This document shows positions 1 to 9,000 of a DNA stretch of 15,339 nucleotides, piece after piece (position 1 is the first letter of the stretch; the number at the start of each line of letters is the position of its first letter). Below the pieces are notes generated by a model. That model did no database searches. It was not told where the DNA came from and saw only the letters and a list, made by a program, of their open reading frames with translations. A program made the translations under genes and the position numbers. This DNA is from UBA2197 sp034370465 (GTDB taxonomy: Bacteria > Desulfobacterota > Desulfuromonadia > Desulfuromonadales > UBA2197), in assembly GCA_034370465.1 (NCBI GenBank), contig JAXMLA010000056.1, positions 1-15,339 on the forward strand. The letters run 5' to 3'.

Positions 1-1
1 G

Positions 2-2806
2 GAGTTGGGCGGGGACCGCTTCGAAACTCGCCATCGCCGCAAAGACGGCACGATTATCGATCTTGAAGTCAGCACTCAGTACCAGCCTTTCGGCGGCGGG
101 CGAACAATCGCATTTCTGCGCGATATCACCGAACAACACCGGGCGGCGGAGGCCCTGCGGGCGAGCGAATCCTTCATCAAGACGGTCATGGATAACCTCC
201 CCATCGGCATCGCCGTCAACTCCGTCGATCCGTCTGTCTCCTTCCACTATATGAATGACAATTTCCCCGCCTTCTACCGGACCAGCCGCGCGGCACTGAC
301 CTCCACTGATGCGTTCTGGGAGGCTGTCTACGAAGACCCGGCCTTCCGCGCAGAGATGAAGGAGCGGGTACTCGACGATTGCGCCAGTGGCGACCCGGCG
401 AGGATGCACTGGGTCGATGTGCCGATTACCCGCAACGGCGAGAGGACCACCTATATCGAGGCAAGGAACATCCCGGTTCCCGAACAGAAGCTGATGATCT
501 CGACCGTCTGGGATGTGACCGGGCGCAAGGAGGCGGAGAAGGGGCAAGAACAATTCTTCAGATTCTTCCAGACTTCGGCCGATTTGATGTGTCTGGCCGA
601 CCCCCATGGTTGTTTCCTCAAGACCAATCGCGCCTTTACCGAGACCCTCGGCTATTCCGAGGAAGAACTTCTCTCCAGGCCGTTCCTTGAGTTCATCCAT
701 CCCGACGACCAGCAGACCACTCTCGACGAACTCGTCGTGCAACTGCAGCGGGGTTATACCAATAACTTTCATAACCGCTATCTCTGCAAGGACGGCTCGG
801 TCAAGTGGCTGTCGTGGCGGGTGAGTTTCGACAAGGATGACGGCATTGCCTATGCGACCGCCCGCGACGTGACCGCAAAGAAAAAGATGGAGACCGCTCT
901 ACGCGAGAACGAAGAACGGATGACCCTCGCCCTGCAGGCCGGGAACATGGGGCTTTACGATCTCGATGTGCAGAGCGGAAAGGCGGTGGTCAATGCCGAA
1001 TATGCATTGATGCTCGGTTACGATCCCAGCGACTTTTACGAAACAAATGAAAAATGGATCGAGCGCTTGCACCCCGAAGACCGCGAACCGGTGGCCGCGG
1101 TCTATCAGGCTTATGTACGGGGAGAGATCCCCGAGTACAAGGTTGAATTCCGGCAGAAGACCAGAGACGGCAAGTGGAAATGGATCCTGTCCTACGGACG
1201 GATCATGAAGCGCGCTGTTGACGGTACCCCCCTCCGGATGCTGGGGGTGCATGTCGATATCAGCGAGCGCAAAGAGGCGGAGGAAGCCCTGCGCGAAGGC
1301 AAGGAGCAGCTGCGCGTCATCTTCGATGCTTCCCAGGCCGGGATCATTCTCGTCTCGCCGCAGGGGGAGATCCTCTTTGCCAACAGCCGCATGGCCGAAC
1401 TCTTCGGCATGCCCCTTGAAAAACTGATCGGCAGTTCTTATGCCGAACATCTCCATCCCTCTGAAGCAAAAGCCGGCGATGAGCGCATGCAGCAGCTGAT
1501 CCGGGGAGAGATTCAGTCGGTGGCCAACGAGCGCCATTATCGTCGGGCGGACGGCACCGATTTCTGGGGATTTTTGTCCGGCAAGCGCCTTGAAAACCCG
1601 GACGGTTCGTTACGGGCGCTGGTCGGGATCATTGCCGATCTGACCGAACAGAGAAGGCTTCAGGAACAACTCAGCCAGGCCCACAAGATAGAGTCGGTGG
1701 GACGGCTGGCCGGCGGTGTGGCCCATGACTTCAACAACATGCTGGGTGTCATCATCGGCCACGCACAATTGGCGCGGATGAAGGAGACCCTGTCACCGCG
1801 GATGGCTGAACATCTTGAACAGATCGAGGAAGCCGCTGAACGCTCCTCCGACATTGCCCGTCAACTCCTCGCCTTTGCCCGCAAGCAGACCGCCACGCCC
1901 CTTATCCTCGATCTAAACGAAACCGTCGCCGGCATGCTCAAGATACTCACCCGGCTGATCGGCGAGAATATCGATCTCGCCTGGTTCCCCGCAGAGAGTT
2001 TGTGGCGGGTCAAGATGGCCCCGGCCCAGATCGACCAGATCCTCGCCAATCTCTGTATCAACGCCCGCGATGCCATCGTTGGCACCGGCCGAATCAGCAT
2101 TGAGACCCGCAACCAGATGATCGATGCGACCTTTGCCGCCCGGCATACCGGGTTGGTCGCCGGAGATTACGTCCTGCTGACGGTGAGCGACAATGGCTGC
2201 GGCATGGAGAAAGAGACGATCCGGAATATTTTCGAACCGTTCTTCACCACCAAAGAGGTGGGAAAGGGGACGGGCCTGGGTTTGGCGACCGTCTACGGGA
2301 TCGTCAAACAGAACGACGGTTTTATCGATGTCTACAGTGAAGCCGGGCAAGGGACGACTTTCAAGATCTACCTCCCCCGCTACCGGGAGGGAGGAGAAGA
2401 ATCCCCTGCTTCCGAAAGTCTGATGCCCGCCGAACGCGGCCAGGAGACGATCCTGCTGGTTGAAGACGAGCCGGGCATCCTCGCTCTCGGCAAAGAGTTG
2501 CTGGAGACGCAGGGTTATAACGTCCTCGCCGCCGCAACGCCGGGGGAGGCGATCCGACTGGCCACTGAATACCGCGGGAAGATTCATCTCCTGCTCACCG
2601 ATGTGATCATGCCCGAAATGAACGGTCGCGACCTGGCCGGCAAGCTCCTCTCCTTACATCCCGCTCTCAAACGGCTCTTCATGTCGGGTTACACCGCCGA
2701 TATCATTGCCCACCACGGCGTTCTCGACGAGGGTGTCCATTTCATCCAGAAGCCCTTCTCCTTCGCGAACCTGACGGCCAAGGTCCGTGAGGCGCTCGAT
2801 AGTTGA
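2..2806 (+). CDS. PAS-domain hybrid sensor histidine kinase / receiver (5' end cut by window)
   Basis: Two-component hybrid kinase, probably cytoplasmic in the part seen. The frame is open to the left edge and the first residues are the tail of a PAS domain, so the true start lies upstream; the TTG at 5 is not a credible start. Numbering from position 5: PAS tail to about 47, then PAS units at about 48-180, 184-300, 301-430 and 430-550, several with the DITE/DVT/DISERK ending typical of PAS/PAC. The histidine kinase dimerisation box has phospho-acceptor H574 in GGVAHDFNN. The ATPase domain shows the N box (NLCINARDAI), DNGCGM, FEPFFTTK and GKGTGLGL. A C-terminal receiver begins at ILLVEDEP, with phospho-acceptor D866 (LLLTD) and the conserved Lys in QKPF. 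No transmembrane segment is visible here. No partner regulator is adjacent downstream, so its signal and target are unknown. The family call is sure; the function is not. Confidence 0.95.
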   Translation, partial: ELGGDRFETRHRRKDGTIIDLEVSTQYQPFGGGRTIAFLRDITEQHRAAEALRASESFIKTVMDNLPIGIAVNSVDPSVSFHYMNDNFPAFYRTSRAALTSTDAFWEAVYEDPAFRAEMKERVLDDCASGDPARMHWVDVPITRNGERTTYIEARNIPVPEQKLMISTVWDVTGRKEAEKGQEQFFRFFQTSADLMCLADPHGCFLKTNRAFTETLGYSEEELLSRPFLEFIHPDDQQTTLDELVVQLQRGYTNNFHNRYLCKDGSVKWLSWRVSFDKDDGIAYATARDVTAKKKMETALRENEERMTLALQAGNMGLYDLDVQSGKAVVNAEYALMLGYDPSDFYETNEKWIERLHPEDREPVAAVYQAYVRGEIPEYKVEFRQKTRDGKWKWILSYGRIMKRAVDGTPLRMLGVHVDISERKEAEEALREGKEQLRVIFDASQAGIILVSPQGEILFANSRMAELFGMPLEKLIGSSYAEHLHPSEAKAGDERMQQLIRGEIQSVANERHYRRADGTDFWGFLSGKRLENPDGSLRALVGIIADLTEQRRLQEQLSQAHKIESVGRLAGGVAHDFNNMLGVIIGHAQLARMKETLSPRMAEHLEQIEEAAERSSDIARQLLAFARKQTATPLILDLNETVAGMLKILTRLIGENIDLAWFPAESLWRVKMAPAQIDQILANLCINARDAIVGTGRISIETRNQMIDATFAARHTGLVAGDYVLLTVSDNGCGMEKETIRNIFEPFFTTKEVGKGTGLGLATVYGIVKQNDGFIDVYSEAGQGTTFKIYLPRYREGGEESPASESLMPAERGQETILLVEDEPGILALGKELLETQGYNVLAAATPGEAIRLATEYRGKIHLLLTDVIMPEMNGRDLAGKLLSLHPALKRLFMSGYTADIIAHHGVLDEGVHFIQKPFSFANLTAKVREALDS

Positions 2807-2812
2807 ATCCCG

Positions 2813-2835
2813 GCCGGGAGGTCCTTTCTCCCGGC
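2813..2835. terminator. GC-rich hairpin between convergent genes
   Basis: A perfect 8-bp stem (GCCGGGAG / CTCCCGGC) with a 7-nt loop lies between the kinase stop at 2806 and the DUF362 stop at 2852. Its place between two convergent genes suits a shared terminator. Neither side has a clear T tract, so it may only stabilise 3' ends or need a factor. Confidence 0.45.
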
Positions 2836-2851
2836 TCCCTGGCAGCTCCTC

Positions 2852-3982
2852 CTACCACCCCTTCGGATTCTTCGGCTGCAACCTCACCAGCTCATAACTG
2901 CGCGAACCGAGCCCGATCTTTTCGGCATGCGCCAGTTGTACCTCCCAGGGGATATCGGGATGGACACCGCGGAACTTGTCGCCGCCCGCTCCCTGGCCGC
3001 TTTGCAGCGCCGTATTCGGCAGCCCCGGTGCGGCGAGGACAAGATCGACGCAGGCCTGATCGAGAGCCACCGGATCGGTCGAGGCGAGGATGCCAATGTC
3101 GGCGACGATCGGCGAATCGGAGTGGCCGTAGCAGTCGCAGGCCGGTGAGACCTGGGTGACAAAGTTAACGTAGAGGGTCTTCCCCGCCTTGCCGGTGGTG
3201 GCGCCGAGGGCGTACTCCGCCATCTTCTGCATGACCAAAGTCGGAGCTTCGTTCCACTGCACCCGAATCGCCGTCTCTTCGCAGACGGTGATGCAGCGGC
3301 CGCAGCCGACACACTTGTCGCCGGCAATCCGCGCCTTGCGGTCGATAATCTCGATCGCTAGATGGGCGCAGGCCTTGAGGCAGGCGGCGCAACCCGTGCA
3401 AACCTCCCCGGCGACGACCGGAGCGACATTGGAGTGCTGCTCCATCTTCCCTTCCCGGCTCGAACAACCCATGCCGAGATTCTTGAGGGCGCCGCCGAAA
3501 CCGGTCAGTTCGTGACATTTGAAGTGCGACACGCAGATCAGCGCGTCGGCTTCGAGGATGCCGGTGGCGATATCGACATCCTCCAGGATCTCACCGGGGA
3601 TCTTGACCCGCCGCGCCGCATGGCCGCGCAGCCCGTCGCACATGACCAGGGGCGCGCCGGCGACGGCAAAGTCAAAACCGTTCTCAATGCCGCAGACCAG
3701 GGCCGAGACTGCTTCTTTGCGCTGGCCGGGATAAAGGGTGCAGGAGTCGGTGAGAAAGGGTTTGCTGCCCGCCGCCTTGATCTTGTCGACCAGGCGACGG
3801 ATAAAGGTCGGACGGATATAAGCGTGGCCGCCGCGCTCGCCGAAATGGATCTTGATGGCAGTGAGATCCCCTTTAGCGACCACGGCAGGAAGACCGGCCA
3901 AAGCGACCAGCCTCTCCAGTTTGTCGTGAAGATTCTCCCGGTTTCCGGTGCGCATATCGGTCATATAGACCTGGCTTGTCAT
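2852..3982 (-). CDS. DUF362 domain protein with two [4Fe-4S] ferredoxin motifs
   Basis: A 376-residue cytoplasmic iron-sulfur protein of the DUF362 family, whose biochemical role is not established; a redox or electron-transfer function is inferred from the clusters. The N-terminal DUF362 part includes KIHFGERGG and the GMGCSSREGK stretch with a following HS. Two CxxCxxCxxxC motifs sit at about residues 195-205 (CTGCAACLKAC) and 224-234 (CVGCGRCITVC). The DUF362 fold resumes after the ferredoxin part, with PACDCYG and DIGILASTDPVALDQA. The start at 3982 is chosen because GGGAGG sits 7-8 nt upstream and similarity begins there; the frame runs open upstream to 4105 but that extension looks like non-coding DNA. 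It is divergent from the porin-cytochrome operon with 227 bp between the starts, so the two may be co-regulated, though nothing in the sequence proves this. No signal peptide is visible. Confidence 0.9.
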   Translation of the reverse strand: MTSQVYMTDMRTGNRENLHDKLERLVALAGLPAVVAKGDLTAIKIHFGERGGHAYIRPTFIRRLVDKIKAAGSKPFLTDSCTLYPGQRKEAVSALVCGIENGFDFAVAGAPLVMCDGLRGHAARRVKIPGEILEDVDIATGILEADALICVSHFKCHELTGFGGALKNLGMGCSSREGKMEQHSNVAPVVAGEVCTGCAACLKACAHLAIEIIDRKARIAGDKCVGCGRCITVCEETAIRVQWNEAPTLVMQKMAEYALGATTGKAGKTLYVNFVTQVSPACDCYGHSDSPIVADIGILASTDPVALDQACVDLVLAAPGLPNTALQSGQGAGGDKFRGVHPDIPWEVQLAHAEKIGLGSRSYELVRLQPKNPKGW

Positions 3983-4014
3983 GGCAATTTCCTCCCTTAA
4001 TTTTTTTCGTTGGA

Positions 4015-4043
4015 ATCCTACCACGCCCCCAAGGAGGAGGCAA
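4015..4043 (-). promoter_or_regulatory. Putative sigma-70-type promoter for the DUF362 gene
   Basis: Read on the minus strand: TTGCCT (-35) at 4043-4038, a 17-bp spacer, and TAGGAT (-10) at 4020-4015, each matching four of six consensus bases. It would start transcription about 25 nt before the ATG at 3982, just ahead of the Shine-Dalgarno. Found by eye only. Confidence 0.35.
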
Positions 4044-4085
4044 TTCACTAAAACCGCAGCCCAATCTCCGGTCTCCCAAGGAATA

Positions 4086-4124
4086 TGCAACAAAATTAAT
4101 CTCATTTACCCCTTGCAACAAAAT
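4086..4124 (+). repeat. Exact 11-bp direct repeat at the conduit-operon promoter
   Basis: TGCAACAAAAT occurs at 4086-4096 and again at 4114-4124, 28 bp apart start to start. The second copy overlaps the putative -35 element and part of the spacer, while the first lies just upstream. This arrangement suits a binding site for a regulator of the porin-cytochrome operon. The local sequence is A+T-rich, which raises the odds of chance repeats somewhat, but an exact 11-mer at this place is notable. Confidence 0.5.
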
Positions 4125-4140
4125 ATTTTTCTGCTATAGC
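4113..4140 (+). promoter_or_regulatory. Putative promoter of the porin-cytochrome operon
   Basis: TTGCAA (-35) at 4113-4118 is followed by a 16-bp A/T-rich spacer and TATAGC (-10) at 4135-4140, with TGC directly before the -10 giving an extended -10 element. A start near 4147 would leave a leader of about 60 nt before the ATG at 4210. No sigma-54 (GG-N10-GC) pattern was seen nearby. Confidence 0.45.
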
Positions 4141-4209
4141 TTTACTCAAATAACTCGCCATAATCGAAACAAGCTGACATCACCATTGACTATCTGCCCA
4201 GGAGGAATT

Positions 4210-5496
4210 ATGAATCGCTGGCGATTGACGTCTATTGGCTGCGCCCTCTGTGTCACTGCAACTCTCCTTCTCGCCCCCCCGCTTCTCGCCGCTGCAACCC
4301 CGATCGACATCCAGTCGTCAACGATTCTGCGCTTCTTTCAACGCGACACCCTGAACAAGACCGACGATAATGTCGCGCCGGTCTACGAGTATCTGCAAAT
4401 CGACACGGGTCACGCCAACAACAAAGGACTCTCCTTCCACTTCTACGGTTGGGGACGCACCGACCTGGCGGACGGTGATTACTATCAGGACAACAGCACC
4501 GCGGAACTCCTTTACGGCTACCTGGAATACACCCGCCCCTTCAGCAACCTCAATCTTCGACTTGGACGGCAGCAGGTCGTCGCCGGCATTGCCAACGACA
4601 GCATCGACGGCCTCAGCCTCTTTTCCGATCTGGGCCCCAACTTCTCCCTCTCTGCCTATGGCGGCCTCCCGGTGGCATTGAGCTCGCAACAGGGACGCAG
4701 TGGCGATCATATCTACGGCGGACGTTTTTCACACCATCTCGGCAGCCGCTACGACCTCGGTCTTTCCTATCAGCAGCTCAGCAACGATGGGGATAAAGAG
4801 GATCAACAGTGGGGGATCGATACCGCCTTCGCTCTGCCGGGCGGTGTCAACTTCTCCGGACGCTCCAGCTACAATCTTGAAAGCGATGGCTGGGGCGAAC
4901 ATTTTTACGAACTTCAGGCCAGGCTCGGGGACTTCTCTCTCCGCCCCTTCTTCGAAAAGTACGACTATCGCGACTACTTTGCCAGCGGCACCAAGACCCC
5001 CAACCCCTTTGCCATTCTCACCCAAAGCAATGAAGGTCTGACCGCTTACGGCACCGACATCCTCTGGAACAAGCTTGCCAACTGGGATATCGGGGCCAAG
5101 ATCAAACACTTCGCCTACCGGGTCAACGACGATACCGCCACCTATTACGCCGGCTTCCTCACCTGGCACGGCAAAGAATTAACCCAGGTTGGCGGTGAAC
5201 TCGGCACCATGCAAGGAGATGCAGTGAAGAACAATTACCTGCTCAGCCGTCTCTTCTTCTATTGGGATCGTCCCGGCGAGCGTCAAGGATCCTTTATCAG
5301 CGGCGATCTTCTTTATGCCCTTTACGATGAAGACATCTACGGTGAAGACAGCTCGTTTTTTGCTTCTCTCGGCGCCGGCCAGCGTTTCCTCAAGGATCGC
5401 CTCGAACTGAAACTCTCCGGAGACTATAGTGTTGATCCGAATTTCGACAGTGATGTTCGCGGCATGCTGACCATGAATTATCGCTTTGGCCTGTAA
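4210..5496 (+). CDS. Outer-membrane porin of a porin-cytochrome electron conduit
   Basis: A 428-residue protein with a Sec signal peptide (basic start MNRWR, a long hydrophobic core, likely cleavage after about residue 28 near LAA) and then alternating, aromatic-rich beta-strand sequence to the end (final residues LTMNYRFGL, closing on hydrophobic residues as outer-membrane barrels do). There are no CxxCH motifs. By gene order it should be the barrel that holds the heme wire made by the next two genes, as in the OmbB/OmaB/OmcB and Ext clusters of Geobacter. The start is fixed by GGAGGA at 4201-4206 in front of the ATG; the frame is open further upstream but that part has no protein character. 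It is the first gene of the operon, 41 bp ahead of the small cytochrome. The beta-barrel call is good; the conduit role is inferred from context, and an unrelated porin is the alternative. Confidence 0.82.
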   Translation: MNRWRLTSIGCALCVTATLLLAPPLLAAATPIDIQSSTILRFFQRDTLNKTDDNVAPVYEYLQIDTGHANNKGLSFHFYGWGRTDLADGDYYQDNSTAELLYGYLEYTRPFSNLNLRLGRQQVVAGIANDSIDGLSLFSDLGPNFSLSAYGGLPVALSSQQGRSGDHIYGGRFSHHLGSRYDLGLSYQQLSNDGDKEDQQWGIDTAFALPGGVNFSGRSSYNLESDGWGEHFYELQARLGDFSLRPFFEKYDYRDYFASGTKTPNPFAILTQSNEGLTAYGTDILWNKLANWDIGAKIKHFAYRVNDDTATYYAGFLTWHGKELTQVGGELGTMQGDAVKNNYLLSRLFFYWDRPGERQGSFISGDLLYALYDEDIYGEDSSFFASLGAGQRFLKDRLELKLSGDYSVDPNFDSDVRGMLTMNYRFGL

Positions 5497-5524
5497 GGGC
5501 AGATCTCGTCATGCCATCAACTCC

Positions 5525-5530
5525 AAGGAG
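5525..5530 (+). promoter_or_regulatory. Ribosome-binding site deciding the start of the five-heme cytochrome
   Basis: AAGGAG lies 7 nt before the ATG at 5538. The in-frame ATG at 5511 has no comparable site and would put an unlikely nine-residue extension in front of the signal peptide. Confidence 0.75.
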
Positions 5531-5537
5531 AAGCCTC

Positions 5538-6002
5538 ATGCCTGTACGATTTTTTATCGCCCTGCTGATTACCGTCGTGACGCTGAGCGTCCTTTATGCC
5601 TGTTCTTCGTCAAACTACTTCCCCGCGCAACATCCTTCCGATGCCGGGTTGAGCCGCACCCGGCCGATCTGTGTCGATTGCCATGAAGCACGCAGCGACA
5701 AGCTCGCCTTTGCCGACTTCAATCACACCCCGACCTTTGCCACCACCCATCGCTCGATCGCCAGTCGCAGCGCCCAGGTCTGCAACCTGTGTCATCAGCA
5801 AAGTTTCTGCAGCGATTGCCATGCGACCGACATTGAACTTAAGCCTTCCCTGAAGAATCAGAGCGACACCTTCCGGGGGATGCCGCATCGCGGCGACTAT
5901 CAAAGTCGCCACCGCATTGACGGCCGCGTCGATCCGACCTCCTGCTATCGTTGTCACGGTAACCCGAAAACAGCTCAGACCTGTAGACCCTGTCACGGTT
6001 AA
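5538..6002 (+). CDS. Small pentaheme c-type cytochrome lipoprotein
   Basis: A 154-residue lipoprotein cytochrome. It has a hydrophobic signal segment ending in a lipobox-like LYAC, with lipidation expected on C22. Five CxxCH sites: CVDCH 45-49, CNLCH 82-86, CSDCH 91-95, CYRCH 136-140 and CRPCH 149-153. The chain ends one residue after the last heme site, so there is no C-terminal domain. Several spaced histidines (FNHTPTF, THRS, MPHRGDYQSRH) can serve as sixth ligands. Hemes would be attached in the periplasm by the Ccm/Ccs machinery, which is not in this window. It lies between the porin and the large cytochrome, with the next gene 17 bp downstream. By analogy with the small lipoprotein cytochromes of Geobacter conduits it probably sits at the periplasmic mouth of the porin; its side of the membrane is inference. 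Confidence 0.92.
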   Translation: MPVRFFIALLITVVTLSVLYACSSSNYFPAQHPSDAGLSRTRPICVDCHEARSDKLAFADFNHTPTFATTHRSIASRSAQVCNLCHQQSFCSDCHATDIELKPSLKNQSDTFRGMPHRGDYQSRHRIDGRVDPTSCYRCHGNPKTAQTCRPCHG

Positions 6003-6019
6003 CAGCCAGGAGGATAAAG

Positions 6020-9000
6020 ATGAAAAACTCTCTTTACTCATTAGGCATGACGGCGTTCTTCATGCTCGTACTGATGATCGCAGGCTGTTCTGACAGCAAC
6101 CCCAATGCGCCCGCAGCCGGCAACGTCCATCCTGCCGACTGGCAGAACGGACATCGGGCCGCGGCCAATGCCGACTTACAAAGTTGCCAGAGCTGCCACG
6201 GCGTCGACTTCCAGGGGAGCGGCAAGGCGGTGAGTTGCTATACCTGTCACAGCTCCGGCCCGCCCTTTGGCTTGCATCCCGCATGGTGGAACGGTGATGC
6301 GCTCAATGAACATCAGCACTTTTACAATGCGCCGAATCCCGCCCAGCGGCTTAGCTGGACAACCTGCGCCACAGCTGTCTGTCACGGGACGGCATTGAAA
6401 GGTGGGGTTGGAGCGGCGCCGAGCTGTTTCCTCGCTGACTTCACCGGCGGCCAGGGGACCAGCAACAGTTGCCATGCCAGCGGCCCCCCGGCTTCGCACG
6501 CCAGTGGCGCCGCTTACGCCAATCCCGCCCAGCATGGCGCCGCAGCCAAAGATGTAGCCGTCATCAATGAAAACCTCGGCAACTATTGCATCAACTGTCA
6601 CGGCCGACCGACCAATCTGTTCGACGGTGGCATGGTCAGCGACCCCGCCATCCTTAATCTTCCCGCCGGCAACTGCGCCCAGACCGCCTGCCACCCCGCG
6701 GCTAAAGCCCATCCGACCAACTGGGTCAAGGCGAACAATGCCGTACGCTTCCATAGCACCGTCTCCAGCCAGACCCGCGCTTCTGCTTGCACCCTGTGCC
6801 ACAACACCACCGCCCCCGGCTCTGGGCCCCAGGTTGGCGCGCCGAGCTGCTTCTCGGCGAGCTTTACCAATGCCAACGCTATTACCTCGGGTTGTCATGC
6901 CAGCGGCAGTGGCGGCGCACCACACGCTATGCCCTATACCGACCCGGCCCTGCACGGCCCGGAAGCCAAGGCCAATCTGATTTTCTGCCAAAGCTGCCAC
7001 GCCGAGGCCGGCGGCCAGGGGAGCAACCCGCGCTTCAATACGCCGGTCGGCAATCTGCTGAACGGCTGCGAAGGCTGCCATACCACGGCCGGCGCCCACC
7101 CCACCGGGAGCGACCGCTGGACTTTCAACCTCGACCCGGCCGAACCGCGCCGCACCCATTTTGCCGCCGGCAATGTCCTCACCGCCTGCGCTCTTTGTCA
7201 TAACGTCAGCGCCGGCAATGTTGGCGGATCGGCGCCGCTCTGCACGAGTTGCCACGTCTCCGCCCCTCTCTTCCGCCTGAAATGCGACGTATGTCACGGC
7301 AACCCGCCGACCGGTGCGGCTGATCTGACCGGGTCAGGCACCCCGGTCAACCACGGCGGAGTCGCGGCGATTGGACCGCATGAAGAATGCGCCATCTGTC
7401 ACGGCAGCAAAGACGATGGCAGCGGCAAGTTAGCAGCCAAGGCCGCCGACTACCTCCTCTTCGCCGCCGGCAATGCCGCCCTCAATCAAGGGGGAGATCA
7501 CCTCGACGGTCAGATCGAGATGAATGGACCGAGTGGCGTCGGGGCCGGATATAATCCCGTCAACTTCGGCTGCGACAATGCCTGCCACGGCAACAACCTT
7601 ACCCATCAACTCCCCAATGCCTCCGGTCTTTCCCGTGAATTTGGCAACTACGGCTCCGGAAGTCTCGCCTGCAACAGCTGTCACGGCTACCCCCCCGACG
7701 GCACTGCCGATCTCACCGGAGCAACGCCGGTCAATCACCTCTTTGGCGATCTCGGCGTCAAGCTCAAAGCCAGTCACAACGATTGCCTCCTGTGCCATGG
7801 CACCAAAGATGACGGCACCGGCTCGCACAGTCCGGCCGCAAATTACTCTGTCGCCACCGATCATGGCACCGGCAGCATCAACATGAATTCGGCAACCCAG
7901 TACAATCAGACCAACTTCGGTTGTGATCTGGCTTGTCATGCCAACGCCCCCGGCTTCCGCCTCTCCGATTCCGGACTGCCGGTCGTTCTCGCCGATTATG
8001 GCGGCGGCGGTGGCGCCGGTTCCTGTGCTGCCTGTCACGACACCGGGGTTGGCGGCGCGCCGGTCGTCATCCAGAACGTCTCCCCTCACGCCGGCCTGAG
8101 CTGCGAAGCGTGTCACACCGGGCATAATGCCGGAACGGTGATTATCCCGAATAATGCTGCTGTCGGGATTAACTACACCGCTGCGGGACACGGTAACGGG
8201 ATATCTCTCGGCGGAACTGCCACCTCCGGCACGACAGAAGCTGAAATCTGCTGGAACTGCCACGCCAGCAACAATAAATCCGAATGGGGTCTCAACAGCG
8301 ACACCAACGGCACTGCCTTAAACTACAACCATGGCACCCTCAACCAGCCAAACTGGGTCGGCGCGGTCTGGACCAGCGGCACCCCGCTCTTTGCCTACAA
8401 GACCGGCGCGATCATGTCGACCCATTCCGCCAACCCGTCAGCCACCGCTGCCGGCGTCGATGCCGTCGGGACGATCCGCTGCAGTTACTGCCACGACGTC
8501 CATGACCTTAACCAGGCTCCGGGCGACGCATCCGCTGGAAAGCCTTACCTGCGCGGAGCCTGGAGAGGCAACCCCTATCGTGAAGACGGTGCGCCCCTGA
8601 TCGCCAGCGTTTACTCCGCCACCCTCAACCGCTTCGGGGCGGTGCCGCGCGGCAACACCAGCAGCAACGCCCTCGGCGGTTACCAGATCGACCAGAACAA
8701 CAGCAACCCCACCGCAGGCTGGACGCTGGCTAACAGCGCCGGACTCTGTACCCTGTGTCATGGCACCAACGTCGATGCGCTCAACCAGTTCGGCACCGCC
8801 GCCAATGCCTGGATGAGCAGCAACGGCCACTCCAACTCGGCTATTGGCGGCACCGGTTCGCTCAGAGCCAACATCTTCCGTAACAGTGACCGCAGCGCAA
8901 CCGCCATCGTCACTGGAAGGAACGGCGCCGGCAACCCGACCATGGCTTACCTTAATGCCGTCGGCGACCGCGGCTATGGCTTCCGCAGCACGGCCGGCGA

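Noticed and set aside
3362..4000. A 212-codon plus-strand frame antisense to DUF362
   Set aside because: DUF362 on the minus strand has two ferredoxin motifs and a good Shine-Dalgarno; this frame has neither motif nor start signal.
6176..7297. A 373-codon open frame on the minus strand
   Set aside because: Antisense to the heme-rich part of the large cytochrome; the Gly/Ala/Val-rich composition is the expected reverse reading of CxxCH-rich, G+C-rich codons.
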